From: Bacillota bacterium
Lineage (GTDB): Bacteria > Bacillota > Bacilli > Alicyclobacillales > SLC66
Reading direction: 5' to 3'
DNA length: 5,893 bases
Assembly: GCA_021846145.1 (NCBI GenBank)
Contig: JAJZCJ010000206.1
Location: forward strand, 1-5,893
The notes under the pieces are model-generated. The model was not told where the DNA came from, did not search any database, and was given only the letters and a program-made list of their open reading frames with translations. A program made the position numbers and the translations under genes. Of the stretch, positions 4,580 to 5,893 are shown in pieces (positions within the stretch are counted from its first letter, which is position 1; every line of letters starts with the position of its first letter).

Positions 4580-5755
4580 ATGGGATTTTTTCGCTTGTCC
4601 GAATGGCTAAAAGGCTATGTGAAAATTGAAGTGTGGAATGATGCGGAGCAAACGTTGTTGAAGACAATAGTGGCAAGTCGGATTTCCTTATGGGATGTGC
4701 GCCAGAGCGAACAGTTCTATACGTTGTACGTGTTGTTGCCAGATCTTCCCCATGTGCTGCAAGAGGCGCGAAGTATGCGTGTAAAAGTGAGATTTGCAAG
4801 TAAAACAGGGCTGCCTTTTTTGTGGTGGCACGCTCGTAGAAGAAAAGTATTTTTAGTTGGAGCAGCTTTTTTTGTGGCAAGTTTGTACATGCTCTCCAGC
4901 TTTATTTGGCATGTGGAGATTATCGGAACCGATCAACCAGAAGAGGTAGGTAGCGCGCTTAAACAGTTGAACATTTATCCAGGAAGTCTTTTTTATCGAG
5001 TGATGGCACAAGATGATGTGCAGCTGGCATTGCTTGAATTATTGCCAGAGGTTTCATGGGTGGGCGTGAAGATTCAAGGCACTTCTGTGTTTGTACGGGT
5101 TATTCCACGCATTGCACCAGCAAAAAGAATCGCCGTGAATCCACAAAATATCGTAGCGACAGTGCCTGGGGTAGTGGAAAATGTGCTAGCAAGCAATGGC
5201 CAAGTATTGGTTAAACAAGGTGAGTACGTCACGCCTGGTACTGTGCTGATCAGTGGAGTATTGGATAACTTAAAACAAGTGCATGCAGATGGCAAAGTGA
5301 AGGCCATTGTTTGGTATCGGACAGAGTTAAAGTTGCCATTGAAGCGCATGAATGATCAATATACCGGTTCGTTTGTGCGACATGATTATCTAGTTATCGG
5401 GAAGTTCCCTGTGATGGTTTGGGGTTTCTCACATCCTCCCTATCCTTCGCAGCATACACAAAGCATCACTGACGTACTGCAAGTTGGTTCTTACAAACTG
5501 CCGATTGCTTGGCGAGTCGATACCGTATTTGAAGTGCGACAAGTGACAAAAACGTTGACAAATGCACAAGCTATCACCAGTGGGCAACACTTTGCCATCG
5601 GTGAAGTGTTACAAATGACACCAGAGGGATCAAAAGTAATTCGCCAGAATATTTTACAGCATAAACTTGCGCGTGGTAATCTATACATGACAGTCTGGTC
5701 AGAAGTCTTGCAAGATATTGGCAAGCCTCAGGCAATGCTAGACGGGACACAGTAG
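4580..5755 (+). CDS. yqfD: Sporulation membrane protein YqfD
   Basis: The 391-residue product has the YqfD layout: a cytoplasmic N-terminal region of about 85 residues, one membrane helix at roughly 90-110 preceded by RRRK (N-terminus inside), and a large extracytoplasmic part of about 280 residues that would face the space between mother cell and forespore. The segment just outside the membrane (about 112-177, HVEIIGT through WVGVKIQGTSVFVRVIPR) looks like a POTRA-type fold, and residues 190-228 (GVVENVLASNGQVLVKQGEYV then GTVLISG) look like half of a biotinyl/lipoyl-like sandwich. VMVWGFS (about 275-281) is another family mark. It is needed for sporulation in Bacillus and belongs to the sigma-E regulon there; its biochemical role is unsettled. 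The start is ATG 4580, with AAGGAGGGA (4567-4575) 4 bases upstream; the in-frame GTG 4559 lacks a site. phoH follows after 25 bases. Confidence 0.93.
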   Translation: MGFFRLSEWLKGYVKIEVWNDAEQTLLKTIVASRISLWDVRQSEQFYTLYVLLPDLPHVLQEARSMRVKVRFASKTGLPFLWWHARRRKVFLVGAAFFVASLYMLSSFIWHVEIIGTDQPEEVGSALKQLNIYPGSLFYRVMAQDDVQLALLELLPEVSWVGVKIQGTSVFVRVIPRIAPAKRIAVNPQNIVATVPGVVENVLASNGQVLVKQGEYVTPGTVLISGVLDNLKQVHADGKVKAIVWYRTELKLPLKRMNDQYTGSFVRHDYLVIGKFPVMVWGFSHPPYPSQHTQSITDVLQVGSYKLPIAWRVDTVFEVRQVTKTLTNAQAITSGQHFAIGEVLQMTPEGSKVIRQNILQHKLARGNLYMTVWSEVLQDIGKPQAMLDGTQ

Positions 5756-5780
5756 TTAATTGAGGAGTTGGGATATTCAA

Positions 5781-5893
5781 TTGAGTGATCAAACCGTGAC
5801 TTCGCGCAAGATCGTTCTTCGCGATAATGACGAAGCCAAAAACGTGTTTGGTCCGCATGATGCACATATTCGTCTCATGGACCAGGCGTTTTC
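5781..5893 (+). CDS. phoH: N-terminus of a PhoH family ATPase (partial)
   Basis: The frame from TTG 5781 stays open to the window end and gives 37 residues. After a polar start it shows NVFGPHDAHIRLMDQAF (21-37), matching the conserved N-terminal FGP-x-D-x-H/N segment of PhoH (PhoL) proteins; the Walker A and B motifs of the ATPase domain lie beyond the window. Its place directly after yqfD is the same as in Bacillus and supports the call. PhoH proteins are cytoplasmic P-loop NTPases linked to RNA metabolism, with no firmly settled substrate in this genus group. GAGGAG (5762-5767) lies 13 bases upstream, an unusually long spacing; GGGA (5770-5773) is nearer but weaker. An alternative in-frame TTG at 5760 has no ribosome binding site. 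There is no terminator or evident promoter between yqfD and this gene, so it is probably read from the yqfC promoter and possibly others inside yqfD. Confidence 0.88.
   Translation, partial: MSDQTVTSRKIVLRDNDEAKNVFGPHDAHIRLMDQAF

Noticed and set aside
4485..4880. 131-residue minus-strand open frame across the yqfC end and yqfD start
   Set aside because: It lies antisense to two well-recognised genes, has no ribosome binding site of note and its product resembles no protein family.
5555..5560. TTGACA inside yqfD as a -35 box for phoH
   Set aside because: The bases 16-18 downstream (around CAGTGG) do not resemble a -10 box.
5074..5867. Three overlapping minus-strand open frames across yqfD and phoH
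   Set aside because: They are antisense to recognised coding sequence, lack ribosome binding sites and look like shadow frames.

Overview
The window looks like a chromosomal segment of an endospore-forming member of the Bacillota. The evidence is the run rpsU - yqeY - yqfC - yqfD - phoH, whose members occur in the same relative order in Bacillus, together with two sporulation-only families (YqfC and YqfD), strong AAGGAGG-type ribosome binding sites, moderate base composition and frequent TTG/GTG starts. Acidophilic relatives of Alicyclobacillus are a guess, not something the sequence proves.

Layout. Bases 1-185 hold the last 60 codons of a membrane protein, probably a transporter. It converges on a small minus-strand gene (208-507) for a very basic 99-residue protein I do not recognise. 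Diverging from that, on the plus strand, is a tight two-gene unit: a DUF294-type nucleotidyltransferase-like protein (588-1640) and a DnaQ-like DEDDh 3'-5' exonuclease (1647-2399), with the second gene's ribosome binding site overlapping the first gene's stop codon. A stand-alone NAD-dependent sugar epimerase follows (2466-3398, TTG start).

The right half is the conserved block. A perfect-consensus housekeeping promoter (3395-3424), whose -35 box contains the epimerase stop codon, drives rpsU (ribosomal protein bS21) and yqeY through a leader of about 70 nt. That leader can fold in two mutually exclusive ways and carries a CCUCCU segment able to cover the rpsU ribosome binding site. A strong intrinsic terminator (4177-4208) closes this unit. 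A candidate sporulation sigma-E promoter (4215-4243) then starts yqfC, yqfD and phoH, which are spaced about 26 bp apart and run off the window end.

How the genes work together. rpsU/yqeY is a growth-phase translation-linked unit, and yqfC/yqfD a mother-cell sporulation unit leading into phoH. The terminator and new promoter separate the two programmes. The DUF294/exonuclease pair is probably one functional module of unknown biological role. The best candidates for something new are the rpsU leader with its anti-Shine-Dalgarno mimic, the DUF294/exonuclease pair, and the unrecognised small basic protein. No mobile element, CRISPR array, tRNA or rRNA was seen, and no gene-free stretch exceeds about 110 bases.
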